Below are positions 39,846 to 47,625 of a stretch of 47,625 bases of DNA, piece after piece. How positions within the stretch are numbered: the stretch's first letter is position 1; the number at the start of each line of letters is the position of its first letter. Source of the stretch: Phycisphaerales bacterium (GTDB taxonomy: Bacteria > Planctomycetota > Phycisphaerae > Phycisphaerales > UBA1924); assembly GCA_020849615.1 (NCBI GenBank), contig JADLFW010000014.1, positions 1-47,625 of the forward strand, written 5' to 3'. The notes beneath the pieces were generated by a model. It ran no database searches. It was not told where the DNA came from and worked only from the letters and a program-made list of their open reading frames with translations. The position numbers were made by a program, and so were the translations under genes.

Positions 39846-42017
39846 TCACTTCTTGATCTCTTCGCCGGCCATGGCCGCCTTGCGGCTCAGCTTGATCCGG
39901 CCCTGATCATCCACGTTGATGACCTTCACTTTGACGACATCGCCGACGCGGACGACATCGGTGACGCTCTTCACGTAGCCGTCGGCGAGTTCGGAGATGT
40001 GGCACATGCCGTCGGTCCCGGGGGCCAGCTCGATGAAGGCGCCGAAGTCCTTGGTCGAGACGACCTTGCCGGTGTAGACGGTTCCCACCTTGATCTCGGC
40101 GCACAGCGCCTCGATCTCGCCCTGGGCCGCTGCGATGGCGTCGCCGTTGGGCGCGGCGACCATGACGGTGCCGTCATCCTCGACGTCGATGGTGACGCCG
40201 TACTTGTCCTGCAGGGCGCGGATGGTCTTACCGCCGGGCCCGATGAGCTTGCCGATCTTGTCGGGGTCGATGTTGATGGTGACCAGGCGCGGCGCGAGCG
40301 GGGAGATCTCGGCCCGGGGCGCCGGGATGATCGACTCCATCTTCTCGATGATCTCGAGGCGGCCCTGGCGGGCCTGCTCGAAGATGCGCTCGATCTGTCC
40401 GAGGTTGAGGCCGCGGGTCTTGAGATCGAGCTGGATGCCGGTGATGCCGTCGCGGGTGCCGGAGACCTTGAAGTCCATGTCGCCGAAGAAGTCCTCCTCG
40501 CCGATGATGTCGGTGACGAAGAGCTCGTTCTGGTCGTTGTCATCGGCGAAGCGGCCGACGGAGATGCCGGCGCAGGTGGCCCGGATGGGCACGCCCGCGT
40601 CCATCATCGCGAGGCAGCCGCCGCAGACAGAGGCCATGGACGAGCTGCCGTTGGACTCGGTGATGTCGCTGACGACGCGGATGGTGTAGGGGAAATCCTC
40701 CGGGCTGGGGAGGATGGCCATGAGGGATCGCTCGGCGAGGGCGCCGTGGCCGATCTCGCGCCGGCCCGGCGCGGCGATGCGCTTGACCTCGCCGGTCGAG
40801 AAGGGCGGGAAGTTGTAGTGAAGGGTGAACTTCTTGGAGTACTCGGGGATGAGGCCGTCGATGATCTGCTCATCCTTGGCGGTGCCGAGGGTGCAGGAGA
40901 TCAGGGACTGGGTCTCGCCGCGCTGGAAGAAGGCCGAGCCGTGGGTGCGCTGGAAGATGCCGACATCGCCCTGGATGGGGCGGATCTCGCGCGGGCCGCG
41001 GCCGTCGGCGCGGATGCCCTTCTCGACGATCAGCTTGCGGGTGACCTTCTCCTCGAGTCGGCGGAAGGCTTCCTTCGCATCGCTGCGGGCCTTCACGGAG
41101 GCGGCGTACTCGCCGTAGTTGCCGTCGAGCCTGAGCGCGAAATGGGTATCGAGGAGCTTGTCGCGGAGCTCATCGACCTTGGCGTTGCGCTCGGCCTTGC
41201 CCTTGACCTGCCGGGCCGCGGTGAGCTCGGCGGTGGCGAGCCTGGCGACCTTCTCGACGACATCGGGCGCGGGCAGACGGAGGGCGCCCTGGACCTTGGG
41301 CCTGCCGACCTTGGCGACGAGCTCATCAATCATGGCGATGAGCTGGAGGATCGCCTCGTGGCCGAACTTCAGCCCGCCCAGCACGCTGGCCTCGTCGATC
41401 TCGGCGGCGCCGACCTCGATCATGTTGAGGCCGTCCTTGTGGCCGGCTACGACGATATCGAGATCGGAGAAGTCGAGCTGAGAGACGGTGGGGTTGATGA
41501 CGTACTGCGGCCCGGCCTCGGTGTGGATGCGACCGACGCGGACGGTCGCCAGGGGGCCCTCGAAGGGGATGTCGGAGATGGCGAGGCAGGCGGCGGCGGC
41601 GGTGGCGGCGAGGACATCCGAGTCGTTCTCGGTGTCGTGGGAGAGGACGAAGACCTGGATCTGGACCTCATCGACGAAGCCGTCGGGGAAGAGCGGACGG
41701 ATCGGCCGGTCGATCATCCGCATGGTGAGGATTTCCTTCTCGCTCGGCGGGCCTTCGCGCTTCTTGAAGCCGCCCGGGAACTTGCCGGCGGCGCTGGTGC
41801 GCTCCCGGTCGTCGACGGTGAGGGGGAAGAAGTCGATGCCTTCGCGCGGGCCCGCGCGGACGACGGCGGCGAGCACGGTGGTCCCGCCGTAGGTGGCGAG
41901 GATGGCCCCGTCGGCCTGCCTGGCGACCAGGCCCGTCTCGAGGGTGAGGGTGCGGCCGCCGAACTCGCGCTGGATCTTGAGCGGCTGCTGAATAGACGAC
42001 TGAGCGATCGGACTCAT
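39846..42017 (-). CDS. pnp: polynucleotide phosphorylase
   Basis: The 723-residue trimeric 3'-5' exoribonuclease degrades RNA by phosphorolysis and is a degradosome component. It has the duplicated RNase PH domains (VVRAGPREGIDFFPLTVDDRERTSAAGKFPGGFKKREGPPSEKEILTMRMIDRPIRPLFP and RGETQSLISCTLGTAKDEQIIDGLIPEYSKKFTLHYNFPPFSTGEVKRIAAPGRREIGHGALAERSL), the connecting all-alpha domain, a KH domain (KIGKLIGPGGKTIRALQDKYG) and an S1 domain (VGTVYTGKVVSTKDFGAFIELAPGTDGMCHISELADGYV). ATG at 42017 agrees with the family N-terminus. It lies downstream of rpsO, the usual order, with a hairpin in between. Confidence 0.97.
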   Translation of the reverse strand: MSPIAQSSIQQPLKIQREFGGRTLTLETGLVARQADGAILATYGGTTVLAAVVRAGPREGIDFFPLTVDDRERTSAAGKFPGGFKKREGPPSEKEILTMRMIDRPIRPLFPDGFVDEVQIQVFVLSHDTENDSDVLAATAAAACLAISDIPFEGPLATVRVGRIHTEAGPQYVINPTVSQLDFSDLDIVVAGHKDGLNMIEVGAAEIDEASVLGGLKFGHEAILQLIAMIDELVAKVGRPKVQGALRLPAPDVVEKVARLATAELTAARQVKGKAERNAKVDELRDKLLDTHFALRLDGNYGEYAASVKARSDAKEAFRRLEEKVTRKLIVEKGIRADGRGPREIRPIQGDVGIFQRTHGSAFFQRGETQSLISCTLGTAKDEQIIDGLIPEYSKKFTLHYNFPPFSTGEVKRIAAPGRREIGHGALAERSLMAILPSPEDFPYTIRVVSDITESNGSSSMASVCGGCLAMMDAGVPIRATCAGISVGRFADDNDQNELFVTDIIGEEDFFGDMDFKVSGTRDGITGIQLDLKTRGLNLGQIERIFEQARQGRLEIIEKMESIIPAPRAEISPLAPRLVTINIDPDKIGKLIGPGGKTIRALQDKYGVTIDVEDDGTVMVAAPNGDAIAAAQGEIEALCAEIKVGTVYTGKVVSTKDFGAFIELAPGTDGMCHISELADGYVKSVTDVVRVGDVVKVKVINVDDQGRIKLSRKAAMAGEEIKK

Positions 42018-42141
42018 TTCTTCTGCTTCATCCTGCGCGCCCCGAAAGGGCGCTGGGTTTGGAACGCCGGCGCGGGCCTTGAACAAAGGCGGGCCGGAGC
42101 TCAGAGGGCTCACCCGGACCCCTCAACGCCTGGAGGCAGAA

Positions 42142-42185
42142 GGCACTGGGCAGTTCCGGTAAAGAACTGCCGGGTGCCCACTGCC
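42142..42185 (-). promoter_or_regulatory. hairpin in the pnp leader
   Basis: GGCAGTTC (42149-42156) pairs perfectly with GAACTGCC (42164-42171) around a seven-base loop, and outer GGCA...TGCC pairs (42142-42145 with 42182-42185) extend it. In E. coli a leader stem-loop between rpsO and pnp is cleaved by RNase III and lets PNPase limit its own synthesis. This stem may act likewise, by analogy. Confidence 0.4.
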
Positions 42186-42206
42186 ATCAGGCCGCCGAGG
42201 CCCGGA

Positions 42207-42248
42207 ACGAAAACAAACCGGCCCGCGTCATGCCTGAGCGCGGGCCGG
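42207..42248 (-). terminator. Rho-independent terminator of rpsO
   Basis: A perfect 10-bp stem (42218-42227, CCGGCCCGCG, with 42239-42248) is followed leftwards by TTTGTTTTCGTT. It begins six bases after the rpsO stop codon. Some read-through to pnp is likely. Confidence 0.85.
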
Positions 42249-42254
42249 GGAAAG

Positions 42255-42524
42255 TCACTTGCGGAGGCCGAGTCGGCCGATCAACTTCTGGTAGGCATCC
42301 GGATCTGTCCGGGCCAGGTAGCGGAGCAGCCGGTTGCGCTTGCCGACCATCATGATCAGGCCGCGGCGCGAATGGTTGTCCTTGTCGTGGCCCTTGAGGT
42401 GCTCCGAAACGGACCGAATCCGCTCGGTGAGCATGGCGATCTGCACCTCCGGCGAGCCGGTGTCGCTCGCGTGGCGGTGGTGATCCGTGACAATCTGGGC
42501 GCGTCGCTCGAGGGCGATGGTCAT
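42255..42524 (-). CDS. rpsO: 30S ribosomal protein S15 (uS15)
   Basis: The 89-residue protein binds 16S rRNA and helps assemble the small-subunit platform. Sequence: MTIALERRAQIVTDHHRHASDTGSPEVQIAMLTERIRSVSEHLKGHDKDNHSRRGLIMMVGKRNRLLRYLARTDPDAYQKLIGRLGLRK, in which DTGSPEVQ, KDNHSRRGL and RNRLLRYL are hallmarks. The start is ATG at 42524. An AGGAAC stretch sits some ten bases upstream. It lies between mnmA and pnp; rpsO-pnp order is widespread in bacteria. Confidence 0.97.
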   Translation of the reverse strand: MTIALERRAQIVTDHHRHASDTGSPEVQIAMLTERIRSVSEHLKGHDKDNHSRRGLIMMVGKRNRLLRYLARTDPDAYQKLIGRLGLRK

Positions 42525-42588
42525 GGGAGGGGTTCCTGCCGTTCTGTAACCGAGATCGGGCGAAGCGTAGTCTGTGAGACGACGGCTT

Positions 42589-43908
42589 TCAACAAACCCC
42601 CCTTGTCGGTGCGTCATCTGGGGCCTGAGAATGTGGATAAACAGTCGGTTGCTGGGGAATCCGGACCACCGATCGGATCCACCCCCCGCCGAGCACCCGT
42701 TCGGGGGCGTTCAGATCGTACAGCACCAAGGCCTGTCCCGGGGCGACCGCCTGCTGGTGACTGTCAAACTGGACCTGGAATAATCCGACCCGCCCCGATG
42801 GGGTCGGCGCGGGGTCATCGTCGAGGCGGCGGACCCGGCCCGGCACGGGGGTCGAGTTGTACCGGAACTTGGCGAACACGGGGGTCCACTCGCCGACCGG
42901 GGGCGGGTCGGCCAGCCAGTTGGCCTCGCCGGCGGTACATGAATCGGCGGCGAGCAGTTCGCGCGGGCCGACGGTCACGGTGTTGGTCGCCGGGTCCTTG
43001 TCAACGACGTAAACGCGGTACCCCAGAGAGATGTCGACGCCGCGCCGCTGCCCGATCGTGAATCGGTGCTGGCCATCGTGCGTGCCGATCCTCCGGCCCG
43101 CCGCATCGAGCAGCGGCCCTTCGCGGGCGGCATCCGGGCGGCGGCGATCGACCAGCCCGGCGTAGTCGTTGTCGGGAACGAAGCAGATTTCCTGCGAATC
43201 GGGCTTGTCGAAGACGGGCAGCCCGTACTGCTTCGCCAGGTCTCGGACCTGCGGCTTGTGCAGGCCGCCGATGGGCAGGAGCATCTCGCGGAGTCGCTCG
43301 CGGGGAGCGCCGAAGAGGACGTAGGACTGGTCCTTGGCGTGGTCGATGCCGCGGAGGAGGGCGGGTGAGCCATCGGCGTCGACCGCGACCCGCGCATAGT
43401 GGCCCGACGCGATGAAGTCGGCGCCGATCTGCCGGGCGTAGTCGTGGAGTTTGCCGAACTTGAGCCAGTCGTTGCAGCGGACGCAAGGGTTGGGGGTCCG
43501 GCCCGCGGTGTACTCATCGACGAAGTAGTCGATGATGCGGCCGAAGTCCTTCTTGAAGTTGCAGACGTAGAACGGGATGCCCAGCTCGGCGGCGACGGCG
43601 CGGGCATCGGCCGCGTCGGTGATGGAGCAGCAACCCTGGTGGCCGATCTTGATCGCGCGGGCCTGCGGCCCGGGTCCGGCGCGGCAGGCTTCATCGGCCG
43701 GGGTGAGCTCATCAAGCGTCTCGCCCGGGGAGCCCAGGCGCATGAAGCAGCCGACGACTTCGTAGCCTTCGCGCAGGAGGATCGCCGCGGCGACGGAGGA
43801 ATCGACACCGCCCGACATGGCGACCAGGACTTTGCCCTTGCGGCCCGGCATTGCGGGATCGTAGGGGTGGACCGGCTCCGCCCGGGGCCGCCGGACGCCC
43901 GTCGTCAC
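42589..43908 (-). CDS. mnmA: tRNA-specific 2-thiouridylase
   Basis: The enzyme adds sulfur to the wobble uridine of tRNAs for Lys, Glu and Gln, using ATP. It is 439 residues with the GTG start at 43908, which overlaps the upstream stop by four bases (GTGA), or 420 with the ATG at 43851. The family norm is about 360-380. Motifs: PP-loop VAMSGGVDSSVAAAILLREGYEVVG, the nucleophile Cys in TPNPCVRCNDWLKFG, FIASGHYARV, YVLFGAPRERLREMLLPIG and the persulfide Cys in DSQEICFVPDNDY. A longer insertion lies near residues 60-90. It seems to be translated with the secreted protein before it. Confidence 0.95.
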   Translation of the reverse strand: MTTGVRRPRAEPVHPYDPAMPGRKGKVLVAMSGGVDSSVAAAILLREGYEVVGCFMRLGSPGETLDELTPADEACRAGPGPQARAIKIGHQGCCSITDAADARAVAAELGIPFYVCNFKKDFGRIIDYFVDEYTAGRTPNPCVRCNDWLKFGKLHDYARQIGADFIASGHYARVAVDADGSPALLRGIDHAKDQSYVLFGAPRERLREMLLPIGGLHKPQVRDLAKQYGLPVFDKPDSQEICFVPDNDYAGLVDRRRPDAAREGPLLDAAGRRIGTHDGQHRFTIGQRRGVDISLGYRVYVVDKDPATNTVTVGPRELLAADSCTAGEANWLADPPPVGEWTPVFAKFRYNSTPVPGRVRRLDDDPAPTPSGRVGLFQVQFDSHQQAVAPGQALVLYDLNAPERVLGGGWIRSVVRIPQQPTVYPHSQAPDDAPTRGVC

Positions 43909-44852
43909 TGCCGGGCGTGGGTTGAGATCCGCTGATTGACCTCGGGTGGCTTCGGGTCCGCCAGCGCGCTGCCGGAGACCCAGAACACGAGCGTGGCCGA
44001 CTGACCCGTTGTTTCGATCACTTCGAGATCGGCCCAGCCCGTGTTCTGTCTCGTCTGGAACCGCTGTTGGGGGAAGACCCCTTCATCGGACCCCTTGCTG
44101 ATGGTGACCTTGGCCCGGACCTGGCCGCCGATCGTGCGGACATCCTCGACCTTGGTGATGAAGTCCTCAACGGGCTTGTCGTGCAGGAACACCGCGTACT
44201 TGGCGGGCAGGGCCGGCAGCCCGGCTATCGCCTTCTTCGCATCCCCAGCTCGAACCAGCACGTCGACGCCCGGGCGCGCGATGACGTCCCCTTGGTTCAA
44301 CGCATTGCAGAGCCAGTACGCGCGTGATTCGGGGAGTGCGCAGCGGGCATCACCCCACCTGAAGAACAGGAGCGTGTCGCTCATGTAGGGCTTGGTATCC
44401 GATGCCGGATCGATGGCCAGCGAAAGACGGACTCCGCCTGGCATCTGCTCGATGATCTCGCCGTGGTTCAGGTCAAATACACCGATGTCAGTCCATTCCT
44501 CAAAATACCAACCCGAAACGGGGGCAATCTTCAGAATATGGCCGCCGAGGCCGAAGCCCTGTGAATACACACCCGCCCACTCCTTGGCCCAGTCTTCCGC
44601 GGGCAGTCCGGCCGGGTCCAGGTGATCGAGTTCCAGCTCGATTTGCAGTTCGCGTGCTTTGGCCGATCGGGTCTCTTCCTTGACCAGCCTGGCATGTTCT
44701 CGAAAAACCCGGTGCTGTTCCGCCTGCTCCTCTTCGGTGCGGGGCGGCTGCGAGACCGCGATTGAACCAGCGCACAGGAAAGTGACGAGGCCGACCCCCG
44801 CCACAAGGGCGCCGGATCGAAGCTGCGTGATGTGCAAGGCACAGCAGGTCAC
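43905..44852 (-). CDS. exported protein of unknown function
   Basis: The 315-residue protein starts with a GTG and an apparent signal peptide (LRSGALVAGVGLVTFLCAGSIAVS), followed by a charged coiled segment (TEEEQAEQHRVFREHARLVKEETRSAKARELQIELELDHLD). The remainder is mixed strand and helix: WAGVYSQGFGLGGHILKIAPVSGWYFEEWTDIGVFDLNHGEIIEQMPGGVRLSLAIDP. I do not recognise a family. It ends in TGA overlapping the mnmA GTG by four bases. No clear ribosome-binding site precedes the GTG start, and an ATG at 44860 is out of frame. Confidence 0.7.
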   Translation of the reverse strand: MTCCALHITQLRSGALVAGVGLVTFLCAGSIAVSQPPRTEEEQAEQHRVFREHARLVKEETRSAKARELQIELELDHLDPAGLPAEDWAKEWAGVYSQGFGLGGHILKIAPVSGWYFEEWTDIGVFDLNHGEIIEQMPGGVRLSLAIDPASDTKPYMSDTLLFFRWGDARCALPESRAYWLCNALNQGDVIARPGVDVLVRAGDAKKAIAGLPALPAKYAVFLHDKPVEDFITKVEDVRTIGGQVRAKVTISKGSDEGVFPQQRFQTRQNTGWADLEVIETTGQSATLVFWVSGSALADPKPPEVNQRISTHARQ

Positions 44853-44896
44853 GCGGCCATTGTCGTATGGGGCCCGTCACGGAGCAAGCAGGAACG

Positions 44897-46009
44897 TCAG
44901 GTCCGGGGCGGTTCATCATCGGGCGCGAGGTCGTAGGAATCGACATCCTTGGGTCGCTCGCGGACCGGGCCGTGGCGGATGACGGGCCCAGCGCGGGCCG
45001 GGCGGGAGGGCGGGGCGGCGGCGGGGTTGGTGGTGAGCGGCGTGGAGGCGGTGCGCATTTCGGCCAGGTCTCGTTCGAACTCCCGGGCCCGGCGCTCGGC
45101 CCGCCGCTGCTCGATGGTGCCGGCCTCGTGGGCGTTGCGGATGGCCCAGAGAGCGGTGAACGCGAGCTGGACGAGGGAAGCAAGCATGGTGACCAGCCCG
45201 CCGATGAAGGCGATGACCGCGAAGACCCGGCCCACAACGAGAACGAAGTTGATCGGGCCGAGGCGTCCCCACAAGCCCTGGCTGATCAACAGGACGATCC
45301 CGCCGAAGCACAGGGCCCACGCGGCGGAGCGGAACCGCTCGCCGAGAGATTCGTTGCGGGCCCATTCGGCGAGATCGGTGAGCAGGATGCAGAGGGGGAT
45401 CGACGCCGCGACGCCGATGAGGGCAAGGATGCCCGCGGCGGCGTCGGCGTGCGGGGCATAAGTGGAGAGGCCCGGGCCCTGCCCGGCGTTCATGCTGGCC
45501 AGGCCCGCGAGGCTGAAGCGGATGCCGATGAAGACGGCCAGGACAGCGCCGGGCCAGGCGAGGTGGAGGATGCGGATGGCCCAGCGGGTGCGCAGCCAGG
45601 CCCGGCGGGCTTCGGGAGTGTTGGTGAGGCTGGAGCGGCGGGGCTCGGTGACGATGAAGACGCCCAGGAGCCAGGTGATGGCGGCGGCGGCGGCGGCGAA
45701 GGTCCAGAGTTCGGACTGGGTGAGCCAGGCCCGGCGGAGCAGAAAGAGGGTCGCGATGGAGCCGACCATCATGAGCGTGCAGCCGAGGGCGAGGAACCGC
45801 AGGTAGCCGATGGGGGCATCGGTGAGGGTGTCATCGCCGGCGAAGGCGGGGCGCTGGGTCTTACCCGAGATGGCCCGGCCGCATTCGGGGCAGCGGCCCG
45901 TTGTCCGGAGGCCTTTGAGGCTGTACCCGCAGCCGATGCAGCGGAGATCCTGATCGATGAGTTCGCCGGGGTTGGCCTTGGCGGCGATGTTGGGGTTGAC
46001 CGGGGACAT
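44897..46009 (-). CDS. membrane protein with an N-terminal zinc ribbon
   Basis: The 370-residue protein opens with a CxxC-x(15)-CxxC zinc ribbon (LRCIGCGYSLKGLRTTGRCPECGRAI), a module repeatedly seen in planctomycete membrane proteins. About six hydrophobic helices follow: YLRFLALGCTLMMVGSIATLFL, TFAAAAAAITWLLGVFIV, ILHLAWPGAVLAVFIGI, AAAGILALIGVAASIPLCILL, AAWALCFGGIVLLI and VLVVGRVFAVIAFIGGLVTMLA. The C-terminal 90 residues are an Arg-rich coiled segment and a proline-rich tail. I assign no function. ATG at 46009. Divergent from rpsP, with about 180 bases between. Confidence 0.85.
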   Translation of the reverse strand: MSPVNPNIAAKANPGELIDQDLRCIGCGYSLKGLRTTGRCPECGRAISGKTQRPAFAGDDTLTDAPIGYLRFLALGCTLMMVGSIATLFLLRRAWLTQSELWTFAAAAAAITWLLGVFIVTEPRRSSLTNTPEARRAWLRTRWAIRILHLAWPGAVLAVFIGIRFSLAGLASMNAGQGPGLSTYAPHADAAAGILALIGVAASIPLCILLTDLAEWARNESLGERFRSAAWALCFGGIVLLISQGLWGRLGPINFVLVVGRVFAVIAFIGGLVTMLASLVQLAFTALWAIRNAHEAGTIEQRRAERRAREFERDLAEMRTASTPLTTNPAAAPPSRPARAGPVIRHGPVRERPKDVDSYDLAPDDEPPRT

Positions 46010-46078
46010 CCCGCAGCAAGCCTACCGTGGCCCGGTCGGAAAAGATGCGGGTCCTGGGCGTCCGGGCCGCCCGGTGGT

Positions 46079-46107
46079 TTGGATAAGGGGCGGGAGCGGG
46101 CTACTAT
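46079..46107 (+). promoter_or_regulatory. promoter of rpsP
   Basis: TTGGAT (46079-46084), a 17-base spacer and TACTAT (46102-46107). The predicted start near 46114 gives a leader of about 77 bases. Confidence 0.45.
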
Positions 46108-46190
46108 CCCAGCCCCACGGGAGGCCCTCCGGGCCGGGCCCGGCGGGGAATCGAGTTTGGCCGTACCTCAAGACCAGTTGGGAGTTTCGC

Positions 46191-46541
46191 GTGCTTCGGA
46201 TCCGGTTGCAGCGTTTGGGCCGTAAGAACCGTCCCTTCTACCGCGTGAGCGCGGTCGATCAGCGCACGCGCCGGGATGGGCGCGTGGTGGAGGCGCTGGG
46301 GTGGTACGACCCGCTCGCGGGCGACCCGGCCAAGCAGGTCGAGTTGAACGAGGAGCGGTTGAAGTACTGGCTGAGCAAGGGCGCCCAGCCGACGGATACC
46401 ATCCGCGACATGCTCGCCAAGCGCAAGCTCGTAAACGTCGAGGCGTGGGAGAAGGACCGCGAGACCGACCGCAAGATGGTTGAGACGAAGCGGGCCGCCG
46501 CGGCCGCCGCCGGCGAGAAGAAGGAAGAGAAGAAGGCCTGA
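46191..46541 (+). CDS. rpsP: 30S ribosomal protein S16 (bS16)
   Basis: The 116-residue protein of the small subunit has the S16 core VLRIRLQRLGRKNRPFYRVSAVDQRTRRDGRVVEALGWYDPLA, KQVELNEERLKYWLSKGAQPTDTIRDMLAKRKLV and a Lys/Ala/Glu-rich tail. The start is GTG at 46191 with GGGAG eight bases upstream, because there is no ATG near the family N-terminus. The usual partners (rimM, trmD, rplS) are missing downstream: a terminator and then a repeat element follow. Confidence 0.95.
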   Translation: MLRIRLQRLGRKNRPFYRVSAVDQRTRRDGRVVEALGWYDPLAGDPAKQVELNEERLKYWLSKGAQPTDTIRDMLAKRKLVNVEAWEKDRETDRKMVETKRAAAAAAGEKKEEKKA

Positions 46542-46570
46542 GCCAGTTTGGCCCCGAGAAGAGAGCCACG

Positions 46571-46594
46571 AACCCGGCGCGAGCCGGGTTTTTT
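46571..46594 (+). terminator. Rho-independent terminator of rpsP
   Basis: AACCCGGC (46571-46578) pairs with GCCGGGTT (46583-46590) around a GCGA loop and runs into TTTTTT. It lies 30 bases past the stop codon. Confidence 0.92.
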
Positions 46595-46619
46595 CATGGA
46601 TGCGGGCGGATTATCACTC

Positions 46620-46958
46620 GGAGGGCGCACGAGTGTTGCCAGGGGCTTCAGCCCGTGGTTGGCGGGCCTCCCGCCCTTCTCCTCTTTCTTGTTCTCCGCC
46701 CCGGAAGGCGGACGTTTGTTGCCAGGGGCTTCAGCCCGTGGTTGGCGGGCCTCCCGCCCTTCTCCTCTTTCTTGTTCTCCGCCCGGAGGGCGGACGTTTG
46801 TTGCCAGGGGCTTCAGCCCCTGGAAGTCAAGCTCCCTCCGCACTCCTGTACTTCAGCCGCCCAGAGGGCGGACGTTTGTTGCCAGGGCTTCAGCCCCGGG
46901 TTGGTGGGCCTCCCGCCCTTTTCCCCCCTTTCTTGTTCTCCGCCCGGAGGGCGGACGA
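46620..46958. repeat. left REP array, four units and a partial fifth
   Basis: Near-identical units of 78-83 bases repeat head to tail. The second palindrome of each unit (CCAGGGGCTTCAGCCC...) begins at 46639, 46722, 46804 and 46882. Each unit begins with GGAGGGCGGACGTTTGTTG and carries two potential hairpins, GGGCGGA-type and CCAGGGGCT-type. All are in the opposite orientation to the units on the right of the transposase. Confidence 0.92.
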
Positions 46959-46960
46959 CG

Positions 46961-47413
46961 CTACTGGAATACCTGGCTCGGGGTGAACTCGACCCCGTGT
47001 CGGCGCAGCAACTCCATGAACTCTTCCTGGAAGCTCATGCGGCGGTGATGCTCCTTCTGCCCGGCGATGTAGGCCCTGACCTGGTCGACAGCCGACCGAC
47101 TGACCGTGAAGCCACCGTACCCCTCCTGCCAGTTGAACGCGCCCAAAGCCGGGATGGTCGCGTGCATCCATTTGCTGGACCGCGCTTTGATATGGCGGGC
47201 CAGGTCGGCGTGGCTCAGATCGGAGGGGTATCGCAAGAGAAGGTGAACGTGATCGGAGGTGCCGTTGATCGCCAGTGCGGTGCACCCGAGGTCTCTTGCG
47301 ATTCCGCCGAGGAAGGGATGGAGCCGTTCTTCCAGTTCCGCAGAGATTAGGGGCTCACGCCTCCTGGTGCTGAACACCAGGTGGTAGTGGTTCTGCGTCC
47401 AAGAACTCGGCAT
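46961..47413 (-). CDS. REP-associated tyrosine transposase (RAYT, Y1/HUH type)
   Basis: A 150-residue single-strand DNA transposase related to IS200/IS605 TnpA, of the RAYT branch that mobilises REP sequences. Motifs: QNHYHLVFSTRRREPLI, the HUH pair in TSDHVHLLLRYPSDLS, AFNWQEGYGGFTVSRSAVDQVRAYIAGQKEHHRRMSFQEEFMELLRRHGVEF with the candidate catalytic Tyr in VRAYI. Length and order are complete, so the enzyme may be active. The start is ATG at 47413. It is flanked on both sides by inverted arrays of the repeats that such enzymes act on. No ribosome-binding site is obvious. Confidence 0.93.
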   Translation of the reverse strand: MPSSWTQNHYHLVFSTRRREPLISAELEERLHPFLGGIARDLGCTALAINGTSDHVHLLLRYPSDLSHADLARHIKARSSKWMHATIPALGAFNWQEGYGGFTVSRSAVDQVRAYIAGQKEHHRRMSFQEEFMELLRRHGVEFTPSQVFQ

Positions 47414-47429
47414 TTGGAGAACGTACTTC

Positions 47430-47616
47430 GTCCGCCCTCCGGGCGGAAGAGATTCAGCCGCAGAACACAAACATGTGGCCCGTTCACCAGGGGCTGAAGC
47501 CCCTGGCAACAGTCATCCGCCCTCCGGGCGGAAGAGCCCAGATCGGGACACAAACACATGTGAGCCCTTCTCCAGGGGCTGAAGCCCCTGGCAACTCTCG
47601 TCCGCCCTCCGGGCGG
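47430..47616. repeat. right REP array, inverted relative to the left one
   Basis: CCGCCCTCCGGGCGG occurs at 47432-47446, 47517-47531 and 47602-47616. CCAGGGGCTGAAGCCCCTGG occurs at 47487-47506 and 47572-47591. The 85-base period is regular. The array is probably cut by the window edge. Confidence 0.92.
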
Positions 47617-47625
47617 AAGACCAGA

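Noticed and set aside
38256..43061. A 1,601-codon open frame on the + strand opposite pnp, rpsO and the histidine kinase
   Set aside because: It runs antisense to clear genes; high G+C leaves antisense frames free of stops. Its composition (long Gly/Asp/Leu/Val runs) has no domain resemblance.

Overview
The window is about 68% G+C and looks like a chromosomal segment from a member of the Planctomycetota, most likely class Phycisphaerae. This is an inference from gene style: a SecA of 1,330 residues with lineage-type insertions, a type II pseudopilin with a RAFTLIELLVVIGII N-terminus, a protein with a PEP-CTERM-like tail, an HU protein with a Lys/Ala-rich N-terminal extension, and a membrane protein with an N-terminal zinc ribbon. 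No ribosomal RNA operon, prophage or CRISPR array is present.

Layout. 0-12 kb: an oxidoreductase, RNase P RNA, a membrane protein, xylose isomerase facing a large asparagine synthase, an M28 metallopeptidase, an HU-type protein, an EEP-fold hydrolase, a D-2-hydroxyacid dehydrogenase and an orphan NrdJ-type TSCPD domain. 12-18.5 kb: a small secreted proline-tailed protein directly before secA (a candidate secretion-monitoring leader), secA, a coiled-coil/winged-helix protein, a pseudopilin and tRNA-Pro(CGG). 18.45-19.6 kb: a methyltransferase islet bounded by a copy of the tRNA 3' end. 19.7-29.3 kb: accessory single-domain proteins (DinB, two ArsR/AHSA1 pairs, a fused DUF1801 pair, SnoaL-like proteins, DUF899, GNAT, DoxX), with one gene broken by two close frameshifts. 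29.4-38.3 kb: a protein with an HTH-like segment, a PEP-CTERM-like protein, a GH95 lipoprotein, a parS-like site, a sugar isomerase, a structured RNA leader before a small lipoprotein, and a tryptophan dioxygenase-kynureninase pair. 38.3-46 kb: a mostly leftward housekeeping block (membrane protein, secreted protein, mnmA, rpsO, pnp, cold shock protein, histidine kinase). 46-47.6 kb: rpsP and a REP-associated transposase between inverted arrays of its repeats.

Working together. rnpB, rpsO-pnp, the cold shock protein, mnmA and rpsP serve RNA processing and translation. secA and its putative leader serve protein export. kynA-kynU degrade tryptophan, and xylA and the GH95 enzyme serve sugar use. 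Each ArsR-AHSA1 pair has a visible operator. The observations most worth following up are the secA leader peptide, the parS-like site, the tRNA islet, the pseudoknotted leader RNA, the triple-repeat insertion in SecA, and the RAYT/REP cluster.
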